This document shows, in pieces, positions 1 through 12,400 of a DNA stretch of 64,000 nucleotides (position 1 is the stretch's first letter; every line of letters begins with the position of its first letter). This stretch comes from Liolophura sinensis (taxonomy: Eukaryota > Mollusca > Polyplacophora > Chitonida > Chitonidae), in the NCBI RefSeq assembly GCF_032854445.1, contig NC_088300.1:53048984-53112983 (forward strand). The letters are read 5' to 3'. The notes below the pieces were generated by a model. That model was not told the DNA's origin. It made no database searches and saw only the letters and a list, made by a program, of their open reading frames with translations. Made by a program: the position numbers and the translations under genes.

Positions 1-3000
1 TCAAATATTTGAACGCATTTAATTTAATAACAAATGAACATAAATAGTGAAGGTAATTTCAGAAATCTTTCCGGTCACCCTTTCTTCTTCTGCACGTTCT
101 TTCAGTTTGATGACAAACGCAAACTAATCCATGTAACCAGAAACAAAACTTTTGGAAGAACCAAAATCACACACGTCTTTTTTTCTTCAGTTTTGCTTAG
201 AAGAAAGGTTAACGGCTTTGTTCGTGATATAAACTTTCATATGGCCTGCATATGGACACTTGTTTCTGTGCATGTCGTTTCTACTAAATTTGTAGGTGGT
301 TTACGTAAGAAACTTTTACTGGTATCAAATCTCTGCGCGGGCCTCTAAATGTAATAACGATATGAACTCCTATGAAGATGATTTATAAGGAATAATGAAA
401 TACAACATCAAAAGTCGTACGAATATTTTTTATTTGAAAACCATATGCAATGACAGATGCAGTTAATAACTCTTAAAGAGAAATACATTCAAGATAGCAG
501 TATAAACTGATATGGGAAAGTAAGCGTTTTTAAAGAAACGGCAAAAAGACTTGGCATATGAAAATACTAACGACAACCTAAACAAGTCATTGTCGATTAG
601 AGAAAGGATATCACATTACCTACGGCCAGGTAAATGCCAATAGACCACGAAAAGTTTTCCTTCGTGTCTCATTTGAGAAAAAAAATCGGATGATTTTCTT
701 TAAATCAATTTCACTTTCAACTCCAATAATGACGTTTTTATCCTTACATCAAAATTTTAATTTTCGAGATTATATTATCTGTTCATTACAAAGCACGCAC
801 ATGTCCTTTGTGACCATATTAACCGAGGTTTAACTTTAATCCAAAACGATTTAATCCGTCATTTATGTATGGCCTTTTCTTCATGTGAATTCTGCCATGA
901 ATTGAATGGTCAGGAAAATGCAAAACTTTTATCGTATGGTATAAAGGTAAAACATCAATTAAAAATACCATATTGAAATTTACTCTTTTGCAGCTTCTCA
1001 TTTATTACAAACATATTTAATGGAGACAAATCGAAGCCTTATATACGTATTTAGTCAGCTATAGCCAAGCAAAAGAATGAAATGCTACAATGTTTACTGG
1101 AAGCTCCCGCAGGTGTAAACAACTAGGATAAAAGTTTTATCTAAATAATCTCAAAATATTTACTTTCCATCGATCGTATTAATATTTACATTCGTTCAGA
1201 TAGGGGAATATACATACTTTGCATAGATCTCAATTTCACAACACTATATAGGTATTTTAGGGTTGATAAATAGATATCCGAATAACATGAACATAAAATG
1301 AAATTTGACGTAATATGACAACTATTTACATAATGCTTGTACAAATATTACACATGCACGAAATTCAACAGCAAAGAAAACGCGTTAAAATTTAAAAGTA
1401 ACTTGTTATGAAAATTCAATGTATATACATGTGACCTTCACGGATATGAATATTTATTTATTCTATATTCACTAAACTACAGAGCATAGAAAATACTTGT
1501 AAAAAATGCAGGGTGCTATTATTGCCGCATCATACATCTTGAAATCATAGCCATCACTGCTTTCAATGAATATTTTAATTAAGTTAACCTTATAACACAT
1601 CATATAACGACTGTATATTTGAAAAAAAAAGAAACAAACAAACAAAAACCCCAAAAAACCGGGGATGAGGCCTAATCAGTTTCTAGTTAATTAAAATTTC
1701 GTAATTTTAGGACACCTTGTCGATTTTGGTACACACAGGCTATATGCCAAGCAGTATGCGCACCACTAAACAACAACGAAAGTACATGTAATCGTCATCA
1801 TGAATCAGCCACATGCACCACTGAAAACTATATATATCTAAATGTACCCTCATTTCTGTTTTAAAAATTTACAGAATAGAATTAAGAGCATTAAAATATA
1901 TATATATGAATTTTATGCTGGGTGTAAGTGAATATATATTTTATGTTGTTGGGCGTCGATGTCTGACGTTACTATGATTATTTTTACCTTTAAGTCTGGC
2001 TTTTAACAGGGCACAATAGGAAAATGTTTATTCACGGATATAAAGAGCCATATTGACGTAAATACATGGTTTTTATCAGAGTGAAAATCTTATTAGGTCA
2101 TCGGCACACGGCACTAACAATATGGTCATTAAACTGACCTTAAAATTCGAAATTGAACTATTTGAATACATTTCATTCTTTTCAAGAAAATTATAATTTT
2201 GTGTGTGATTATGGCTTCATTTTATAGTGTCTTTTTTCTTTAAACAAACTACATCTTTAACGCCCGCCCTTCAATGAATGTTCTCAGAGAGTTTCACAAC
2301 TTTCTGGATATTCTGGACATGCTGTAGCGAACCATCATCAACAAAGGCCGAACAGCAATGAATAGCACCGTAACCTAACACAATTAAATCAAATAACATT
2401 ATCTCAACATGTGACATGACTTTCTCCGAAAATATTAAAAGTGCCCGATTTTTAAGCATACACCTTACATACACATTCTAGAAAATGGCCACACACGTTT
2501 TCCGCTAACAAGTATAGTAATATTGAATATTAATTTAATAATTCCAGAATATTCTTATATTATTGACCATAACGGTACATATGGGAATGGGAAACAAATC
2601 AAATTTAGCAACAAATAAACTTACTTAGACATACACATAAACAATAGTAACATTTATATTCATGAAAAAAAAAAACAGTTAACGTTGGTTACAAGCAGAT
2701 CACAGAAAGCTTGGCACACCATAAGAGAAACAACCAGGAACGTCTCTTATCCATTGAAATGGAGATGCAAATACATAAGCGCCCCGATGAAGCGACGGAA
2801 TGAGCAAATGTAACGTTGATGTTTGGAATGTCTCAGTGGTTGTCACCTGTATTGAAACATTTGGAAACGCTACCGAATTTTCCTCTCGCCGAGATTACAG
2901 TGGACAACAAAGGCACGTGGCTGTCGAAGTTCTTTCACACAAACAGCAACTTCCAAGGAAAAAGCAATTGGTTTGTAAGATCGACCATGTGGGAAATCAC

Positions 3001-3322
3001 GATTTGTGCTTGCCCTGTATACTTTGCCATCGTTTGGACTATTGCAGCAAGTGGAGTTATCTTTCATCCCCGTTTCACTGTCTCGTCTATCACAAAAAAT
3101 GTAAAGAGAAACACACTATCCGCTGTCCGTGGCTTAAATATTCATAATCTCCATTAGTCGCTTGTATAGGTTTCCCAGTGGACTTTGTCAGCAGAAGAAG
3201 GTTCGTTTATGTGTTATCTCCAAACGGTAGAGATTTGTCAGTGTTGATGATGGTTAAGTGTCAGTTGTGACGCCTCAATATGCAGATGCCTTAGCAACTG
3301 GTCGCAGAATATAGGGTACCTC
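1..3322. other. 3' flank of the peptidase gene, no gene recognised
   Basis: AT-rich sequence with only short chance reading frames. The part next to 3322 should hold the peptidase 3' UTR. The nearest plausible minus-strand polyadenylation hexamer I see is ATTAAA at 2534-2539, but this is not proof of the transcript end. Nothing else was identified. Confidence 0.5.
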
Positions 3323-3422
3323 TTACCAAACTCTGCAGCGAACATTTGCGTTCATTGGAGCAGCAAGCCCGCAATTATACAGTTCGGTAAACTCCTCTGA
3401 GTTCTTCAACACTCCCATCACT
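3323..3422 (-). CDS. M13 peptidase exon 20 (C-terminus and stop)
   Basis: Residues 742-774 and TAA at 3323-3325. VMGVLKNSEEFTELYNCG then APMNANVRCRVW ends in the C-x-x-W hallmark of the family. The first of two AG acceptors (TTTGTAG|A) keeps the frame; the second would truncate the protein. A possible minus-strand ATTAAA polyadenylation hexamer lies at 2534-2539. Confidence 0.97.
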
Positions 3423-6400
3423 CTACAAACAGAAAACATTGAAACGTGTAGTTGCAAAGAACACAGGGTCTGTACCCATACATCTCCAACATTTTACCAG
3501 AAGGTGAACTTTAAAGAAAAATACAAACTTGTACAACTGTACCTTGTAATTTTTTTAAAAATCATTAGTTATATATTGCATCTAAAAATCGGTAACCAGA
3601 TTAGGAGCACACTTCTTTACTAACTTAGCGAGCCTCATCTAAGTTTTAAAGCAGACAACATATTTAAGTTTTAAAGCATATATAATTTCAAAACAAACGT
3701 CGTGCTTCCAGAGTTATGTGCATTTATCGTCCAAAGGGTCATGTAATGACTTATGAAGAGCCTTCTACTCCATTCATCCACTTGTGATAATTTCTCTTAT
3801 AGAAAACAGAATTGTTCTTAACATTATTGCATATAAATATAGTTATTAAAATTACCTTGCAGGATTCGGGCTATGTGAATCTCCCGTCAGCGTTAGGAAA
3901 ATTCCTTTCGAAGTATATTTTCCGCAATACATCTGAAATGAACAAATATAACAGATATGTAGTGTATTTCCAGATACACTGGCAAATTAAAAGAATAGCA
4001 GACTAAGCATGATTAGCAACTTCTGTTTATTTACCAGTAACGGATTTAACTGCCCGTGTATATTTTAAGCCGCATATGCTAGGGCTTTGTTAGCTTTGAT
4101 CTCAACCGTTCTATTTATTATAGTTATATTTTGTCAAATGCATCGCTTACCTGTGCAAAGCTTAAAAAGAAGAGTTGGTCATGAGTTAAATTTGTACCGG
4201 GTAACACAAACTGCTCTTCGTTGTGATTTCTCCAAAGACGATATCCCTGAAAAAGAAATTTATATTTTTTAATACTGGGGTAACGGATGACCCGAATAAC
4301 TACATTGTAGCATTCGAATCTTTGCTTTGGATCCGGCAACTATCGTCAGTTAGCTTTATACAAAGCACAAGGAATGTGCTAAACTAGTTCAGAGGAAGAG
4401 AATTTGCATGTAATAAAAATATGTTAGATTTTTACATGGAATTTTTAAATATACTGCTCTTCAATGGGCGTCATGCAAATGGAAGAAACTATTTCCGTAG
4501 ATGACATACTTAATATGAATAGTTGGATGAGTTCACGCATTGTTGTAAAATAGACAATGTCAATTCTGAACATCTTCATACCATGAAAGCTGCATTTAGT
4601 CCCCCATTGTCAGCAATATTTTCCTCCAATGTTTTGTTACCATCCACCTGTAAGCAGACAACATATTTAATATATATATATTTACATAAAATACTAAGTA
4701 TTAGAGAACAAATCTAATTTGCAACCAACAATCATAAAAGTTATCTCTTTAAAGCAGAATCACAAAAGACGGAAACATTTTAAGACGGCTGTGCAAATAA
4801 TGCTTCACGGGTTACAGTTTCGTATCATATTTAAGAGACTTAGTTTTAAAAAATGCTGAGAAATTTTTCAAGTGGCAAATGCAATTGGCATGATTCGAGC
4901 ACATTGGTGGTATAGGTTGGTATTCTGGGATAGGAATGTGGATGGAAATGGTTGAATGGACTGTAGAATTATGCTAATTAAACCCTGATCAGGAATTCCC
5001 TCAATCCATAACAACAAGGATACCTTTTGGGTGTTATCAAATGTCCCGGTCCATCATACCCAACAAATATAAACCTCTTGCAGTTACTTAGCAAATCTGG
5101 AATGGTACGAAAAGGCAACAAGCTTGCGATAACCATTCGACTCTTGGAAAGCAAATGTGTACCGGTTTGAACACATGTGCTTGGGTACCTCGCCATGTAA
5201 ACAGGATGTGTATCACATGTACACATGTAATTGGTACACCTTATAGAGTAGGTACATAAAGGCAGGTACACAACATTGGTTCCTGAGCCAATTTGTTACA
5301 TTTAATGTGTGCCTGAAGTACCCATCTCGAGCATTTTTGTAACATGTGACTGTATATGAGAGTATGCTTACCTGGCGATTATCGTATGTAAACTCCTGAT
5401 ACTGTTTCACCATACACTCCGAGGTGATTTTATAGTTAGCAGTGGTTAGGTTGCCCCACCAAGAATCTAGCTTCCCGATTTTATCAAACTGTCTTCCTAC
5501 AAAAACAAATGAATGTGCGTGTTAACAACCTCGGCTACTGAGGCCCCTATGCTGCCAATAAAATTACAACTCGTCTATCCTCTCATTTTAATCAATGAAA
5601 CAGACTAACAGAATAAAGTTAAACATTTGCCAGGAAATAAATGTAAATGTTTAACCGTTATTTTATTCTTGGAAATATGTATTTATTTAATTTTGTATTG
5701 TACGATGGTGGTCAGTACGCGTTGAAAATAAGACAGTGGTTGTCGTAAATTATTATCACATAAAATTATTAGTTTTGTTTGTTGGAAACACAAACTTACC
5801 TAAGGTGTCAAATGCATGTGTTATTTCATGTCCAATGATAGACCCAAGCGCTCCGAAATTAAGTGCCCTGGAACAAACACAAAAGTTTCCCATTGACGTG
5901 GCATTTTACAGGGAGGTAACTCTCATTGAAAAGCGAGAATTACTGCAAAGCATGTTTATGTCAATCAAAACCATTCATTCACGATAGATTTTTACTCAGT
6001 ATTGTATAACATACTGGGCAGATATGGCATTGATGCTGCATATAAAATGAAAACAGAATTTTCCATGGATATCCACACGAAAAAAAAAAACTGGAAAACT
6101 CGTGCTTAGAATAGGTTACTATTACCAGTCATGTTGCAGCATTTCATTACGGACAACATGACACAAGACCTAAAAAGCCATCGTTCTCCGTGAAGTTATG
6201 CATAGTGATTATGGGGTAGATATTCTCATAACACAACCATAACCTTGCGCCCCTCGTACATTAGAAGCCAATAAAATTGCAAATGTCTCTGAGTGAGTCA
6301 CCGATGTGCCCTATCTCTAGTCTGATAAAGATTAGTCAGGTAAGATCGGGTGTGGTATTCCTACTATGAGATCAGTCTGATTTGTGAACGTTTTGCACGC

Positions 6401-9400
6401 ACACTGTGAGATCCATTCGTAACATGAATGTCTTCAATCCAGCCCTTGAACCGATCTGTCGCTGTCCTGAGAGATTTACCTTTGTATCATATGGACAAAC
6501 ACTGTACACATAGGCCTATACTGCTTAGTACTGTTTCACACAAGAAAATGCCATGTTTTAAGGACAAATCCACAGGTATGATTTCTGGTTGTAGAACGTT
6601 CTTCAGTATTTATTTTATATATGGTTTCTTTTTTTCTATCTCCAACGTTTAAAAAATATCCGATCAATATATGCATATAAAAACCCGAAATCAACGCGAA
6701 TGTGAAATCCTTTGGACCACTGTTTCAGCCTTTGTTCAAGCAAAAAAAAAATGTTCATTGATTTTTATTTGCGCTGAGAATTGATGAATTGTTGTTATTT
6801 GACGGCCAGAACCTATAGAAGAAGTTTGTGTTCAGATAACATTTCCTTGGGAAAAAAAAGTATCTGTTAACACGCGGGATAACTTACTGAGGTCTTCCAG
6901 GACTGAAAAATGGTGGCTGAAACACAGCTGCGGGGAAAAACAAATCATTCCGCTCCGGGGAGTAAAACGTGTTGACATTCACAGGGGCTGATATCCAGCT
7001 GAAACAAAGATCACGGCATGGAATCTATCTGCTCGCACTGTACCCGTGATAACAGAATGAATAAATGATTATGATTTAACACCACTTAGTGACACAGTAC
7101 TCAAGATTTTTTTCATTCTTTTCAAGGTTATACTACTCAAATAAATCACCACTCTTTGTCATGTCTCATGCACCTGAAAAAATGCCTGACTTAAAGCCGC
7201 AGATTAACAATATTATGATAGATAGCAAAGACGAAGGTCAGTAGTACTTTATATGAATGCGTTCCTGTAGAAATTATGGCGATACAGTAAGTTTACACAT
7301 TTGGGCTAAGCAATAACTACAAACAAAACGCCACCATTACCTAAAAAACGCAAATGATATTTGCATCCTTTATTAGAGGCAATCCCAGAAATAAATAAAT
7401 GAATTAAGGATCTGGGTTTTGTGATTTATCTTTATTTATTTGATTGGTGTTTTACGCCGTACTCAAAAATATTCCACTTATACGACGGCGACCAGCATTA
7501 TGGTGGGAGGAAACCGGGCAGAGCCTGCGGGAAACCCAAGAGGTTGCTGGCAGACCTTCCCACGTACGGCGGGAGAGGAAGCCAGCATGACCTGGACTTG
7601 AACTCACAGCGACCGCATTGGCGAGAGGCTCCGTTACGCTGCGCTACCGTGCTAACCAGCTGAGCTGTGATTTATCGATTACTAATTTGATTTAATTTGA
7701 TCCATTGATAAGTTGAATGGCGTCATGAAAATTGGATGGCAACTCCAGATGTATATACAGTATGAAATGACCATTGACGTTACGTATTGTTTGTGCACCG
7801 ATTGATGTATATGCCTTTAAATGGTGTTTAAAGTACATCATATTCTGTTTTACTCATAAGCGTGGTTAGACAAGTCAAAACAGTTGTACTGATAACGGCA
7901 TTGCTTTCTGAATAGATAGGTTGATAATGAACCCACAACGGATGATGTGAGTATGGCAAACTGAGCTGATAGCAACAACTGGCAACGTATACAGCGTACA
8001 CAGCATCAGCCGACAATGTAGCGTCCATAAAATCAATTCACCATAAAAGGGTACATGTAATACACCAGAGGTGCATGTCTGCTAGAGGCAATTAACTCAT
8101 CAGCACATTAAAACATCACCATGTCCTTTTCGCTCTGATATGGTTATATGAAATAATTACGAGTACATGTCGTAGTTACACCACACAATGCATTCTACTC
8201 ACGTCTGCACCTACGCAAATGCCTGAACGAGAGATATGCGCGAACACTACGCAATCAGCAGCCAGTGACTGGGTAAAGAGGAAAAACCCCGCATTTTATT
8301 TGTTATTGAATGGAAATCTGATGATGAAACCTCGGCATGCAATAAAACTAAATGCACTTTGCTTGTCGTGTGAAATGAGGCGTGTGCTTTGTCATTGTGA
8401 TCTGTCTGGGCTTCTGTAATTTATGAGGGGACGTGTTTCACAACTGCCATACATACTGTGTTTTATGCCTTCCTGATATTAAGTGCTGCCTCAACATGTT
8501 TACCATTTGTCCAGGTAACGGTTAATAATGAAGCCGTGCCAGACGGGGTGACACACTGTAGACACAACAAGCCAGCAATAAAACCCTCATCCATCAATGT
8601 AATGAAGTGACGCGTCTGTACCAACATGCCAATAATCCTAAACAACATTCTGTAATGCAGGCTATACGGTTAGTGTGACTATATGAACTACAGTTATGCC
8701 GGACTGATTAGCAAATAACCGACAGGGCAACACTGAACAGATTTTACATTTCCAGATCTTTTTTATCATCAGTTAGGTGCAGTTTTTGAGTAAATTCAAA
8801 TCCGACAAGTGGGCAGCATTCGTTGATAGTGACAATTAATACTGTTTACCTTCATTATGTAGAATTATTGTAACGTCATGTTGCACGTATGTTAATTGTT
8901 ACTAAGCCAGTCAGTAACCAGTGGAGTCCCTTGCCATTGCTTTGATGATCCATACAACTGTATGATAAACGTGACAAGATAGCATTTTTGGTAATTCTAG
9001 ACAACTGACGTCAAATAATTTTTATGAACGTCTCTCCATTTTTTATCTAATTCAACTGCAGTCATAGTGCTAGGGGACGCATAAGCATTTACCAGCACAA
9101 TTAGAATAAACCCCTAACTGAGGTAAACTAGTTGACAAGAGGCCAGATTTCACCGGTTACGTGCGCGCATTAATTGTCAACTATCACATTGTCGTCGTTG
9201 CTTTGCTTTTACTCTCTATCCTACTGTAGTCTTTCATATCCACATGGATAAACCTAACGTAAACAGTACAAATTTCACCCAAAAAATTTGTAGAAATCAC
9301 CGAAGAGAAACTATATCATTCAACAAATTTAGACACAGTGGGACTTATAAGCTGTACTTCGGGTGAGAGGTACTAGCACCGGCAAAGCCATACATCTTGG

Positions 9401-12400
9401 CTGGTTTCAAATGAAAATGGAAGGTCTATTTATTTATTTATTTATTTGACTGATGTTTTACGCCGTACTCAAGAATATTTCACTTATACAACGGCGGCCA
9501 ATATTATGGTGGGAGGGAACCGGTCAATAGCGGACGGAACACACGACCATCCGCAAATTGCTGGCAGGATCTAAAGATGGGCAAATAAAGAGAGCAAGAT
9601 AATGCACACTAAAGTTTGGATAATTCAGAAACGCTTTGAAAATGATCTTAGTTTATAGACAGGGATGTCCTCAGCTACATGTGTATTGCCACGTTATGAT
9701 AATGGATCAAGACAAGAACATTGTTGCTCAATGCTATTTCATATTCTGCTGATGGACGTCCATTAGCAAGGTATTTATAGATTGTTATGTTCTGAGATTG
9801 AATCTAGATACGAACTCTTAACCATTGTCATTATACATGTCCTGGTAATGGATCCTGCATGTTGCCATGTCCTGGCAATGGTTCTGGACAATCTGTGTTG
9901 TCCACTGTCACCCTGTAAGTTGTCATCAGAGTGAATTCAAACACGACAGAACTGCAGTAAAGACAATATAAACCAGAGCCGCGACAACAATGCGATGCTT
10001 GACAAATGGTCACGTGTAAACGGTGAAGTAGACGGCCTCTTGTTAGCTTACAGGTTAGGACTTCATTCTTACTGTCCATGAAATATTGTCATAGATCCTA
10101 AATAAAGTCATCAATTGTAAGAGCTTAAAACGCCAGGAAAGAACTCAAACTGCGGTTAATACTCTGTTCTGCAGTAAGGACCCAGTGTATACATTTTAAA
10201 CTTTCTACAAAGCAAAACATTTTTATTATAGTTTTATTTGAATTTTGACTTAACTCTTTAATAGGAAGTTTGATACGTGTAACTACGAGATTAAGTCTCA
10301 GGTATGTTTTGTCCACGAGCTCTTCTGTCTACTCTTGTTCTATTTTTCATTTTATTCTTTTTTTTAGCAATAAATACTGCGGTAATGGGCGTTGTAACTC
10401 AAGGTTACACTGTTTACTGGCAATCTAAGTTTTGGTTCACTGATATCACTGCTACATATATTTCCGTGTACAGATAACGGACCTGAATACAAACTTTGTC
10501 GTCTAGCTGTTATCTTTCATACAAACCGTGTTCTTAAGTAAAAGGGAAATACAATACACTTGAAAAGAACTGGAACTGTAATTTGAGTAGACCAAGAAAA
10601 GATCATAAGTATTACCGGTATGTTAATATTTTGATAGCCTCTTGAATAATATGGAACGAACCCTAACGACAAACTTCAGAGCTATATTGCAACTGTATTC
10701 CCTGTGCACGCACTTGAAAGGCTTTTCCCTTAGCCTCAAGCGGCTGGTTAGCTGTTCTAATATTCTGCTGAAGACTGAAGACAGGAAGGATAGCGGTTTT
10801 GGTAATATCAGTGGTGTTAAACGCCTATGCGCCTGCTCTCCAGATAACCAACAAAAACGTGGCGTCTGACTCTGATGTAAGCTTGTTATCTCATAAACAA
10901 TTCTCCCTGCAGGGGTTTTCCCAAACACCTCGACTTTATGCCTCCCAGATGTGTGTGTTACAGGAACAGACGGATCGCCCTGATGCAAGGAAAGAAACTT
11001 TCTCATGACTAGTGGGTCAGGAAACATGACATATCTTCGGTACCAGCTTTAGACAGAACACGGTACGATCGGAATGGGGTTAAGAAGAAACTTTGAAAAC
11101 ATAAATGCGGTCTATCCAAATTTTGAACGTTTTGGTCGTCGACATATTACACGGGGTAGATAAAGAGTTGCCCGCTTTCTCAGATGGAGATATCGTCGAG
11201 CACAGAGCGTACGCTCTTAACACTAAATTGCGCACAGTTTAAACAGTGTTATCGTACTTCTCTTAACCACGCTACGCTAAAGTGGCTGCATTGTTTTGTC
11301 GTCTATCATTTAATATCAGAACAATTCTGTAAAAGAATTACAATGAATGATGTTTGCAGTTTCTAGTTTCTATCAGTGAGTTCTGACCAACAGACGGCTC
11401 AAAAGTACCTCATAGCTCCTCATATGTTATACACATAGATTTCTTTTGTATTCTTATTTGGCTACAGATTTAAACTGGACAGCCTATCCCTAGATCTCGC
11501 CAAACACTGGACCTTGCCTCACATTGTATATACGAGGACATGCTGTATGAAAATGGGATCCATGTGGCGCATACATTGACACCATACCATTGACACCGGA
11601 CACTGGTCAGCTAATCTGAGGGAAATGATAAGCACAGAAAGCAGATGTGTTGACAAATTATTCTATGTTAAAGAACTTACCTCTCCCTGTCAGGTTTTTG
11701 TTTAAGTCGCTTTGCCATTTTTATCACATCAAACCGCTGCCATTTTAATACACTGTCGAACCAATCAGACTGATTTACGGCAAACTGAAAGAAAAAAGGT
11801 AACATATGACCAAATATGTCGAATAAAAAATTCATTTACAGTCAACGGACGAAGTTAATAACTGTGTTTCATAACCCATTTCTTTACTTATTCTAAGGAT
11901 TTCACCATGTTCCACAGCGTAACGTTAAATGGATGTGAATGTTCATAATAGAAAAAGTGCCCGGATGTTATAGAGCTCACCTCGTTATAATACCCATCCA
12001 AAAACGTGCTGTTCTGAATAACAGAGCTGTAACTGATTTTGTCGATTATTGCATCAATCTGAAAATAAATATTTTTCATTTTGTGAAAAGTGGTGGCGCC
12101 ATTTCCAAAGCTCAGTAGGATTAATCTTGGCACAGCAGGGTGTCCATACATTCAGTTTGTGACGACTGGGTGGTGTACAATTAATAATACATTTACTAAT
12201 TTGACGAAGAAACGTCAGTGTAAACATTTAGCGCCGTTTGGAGTAAAGTTTTGACATATATAATATATGGCAAAGCCAATGCTACACGTTCAGTGAGCTT
12301 AAATCCAATAGGAGGTCGTACAAGTATATATCACCGTTAGCCCAATATTGCTGAGTAAGCCACGGACGAGTGTAATATACATGTATTCAGCTCGACCAAT

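Larger units (their letters stand above)
6999..11680 (-). other. Intron 13 of the peptidase gene, repeat-rich
   Basis: The longest intron (4682 bp). It contains a full SINE (7431-7665), a truncated copy (9427-9571) and one member of a dispersed repeat pair (9079-9170). A 134-codon open frame at 10623-11027 (minus strand) shows no recognisable domain and no family-like sequence, and is treated as chance. Confidence 0.8.

Noticed and set aside
2800-3157. Overlapping plus-strand frames of 115 and 113 codons
   Set aside because: They sit opposite the probable 3' UTR of the peptidase, overlap each other and show no family features.
10623-11027. 134-codon minus-strand open frame
   Set aside because: Lies inside intron 13 of the peptidase, has no recognisable domain and is not needed to join exons 13 and 14, whose phases already fit.
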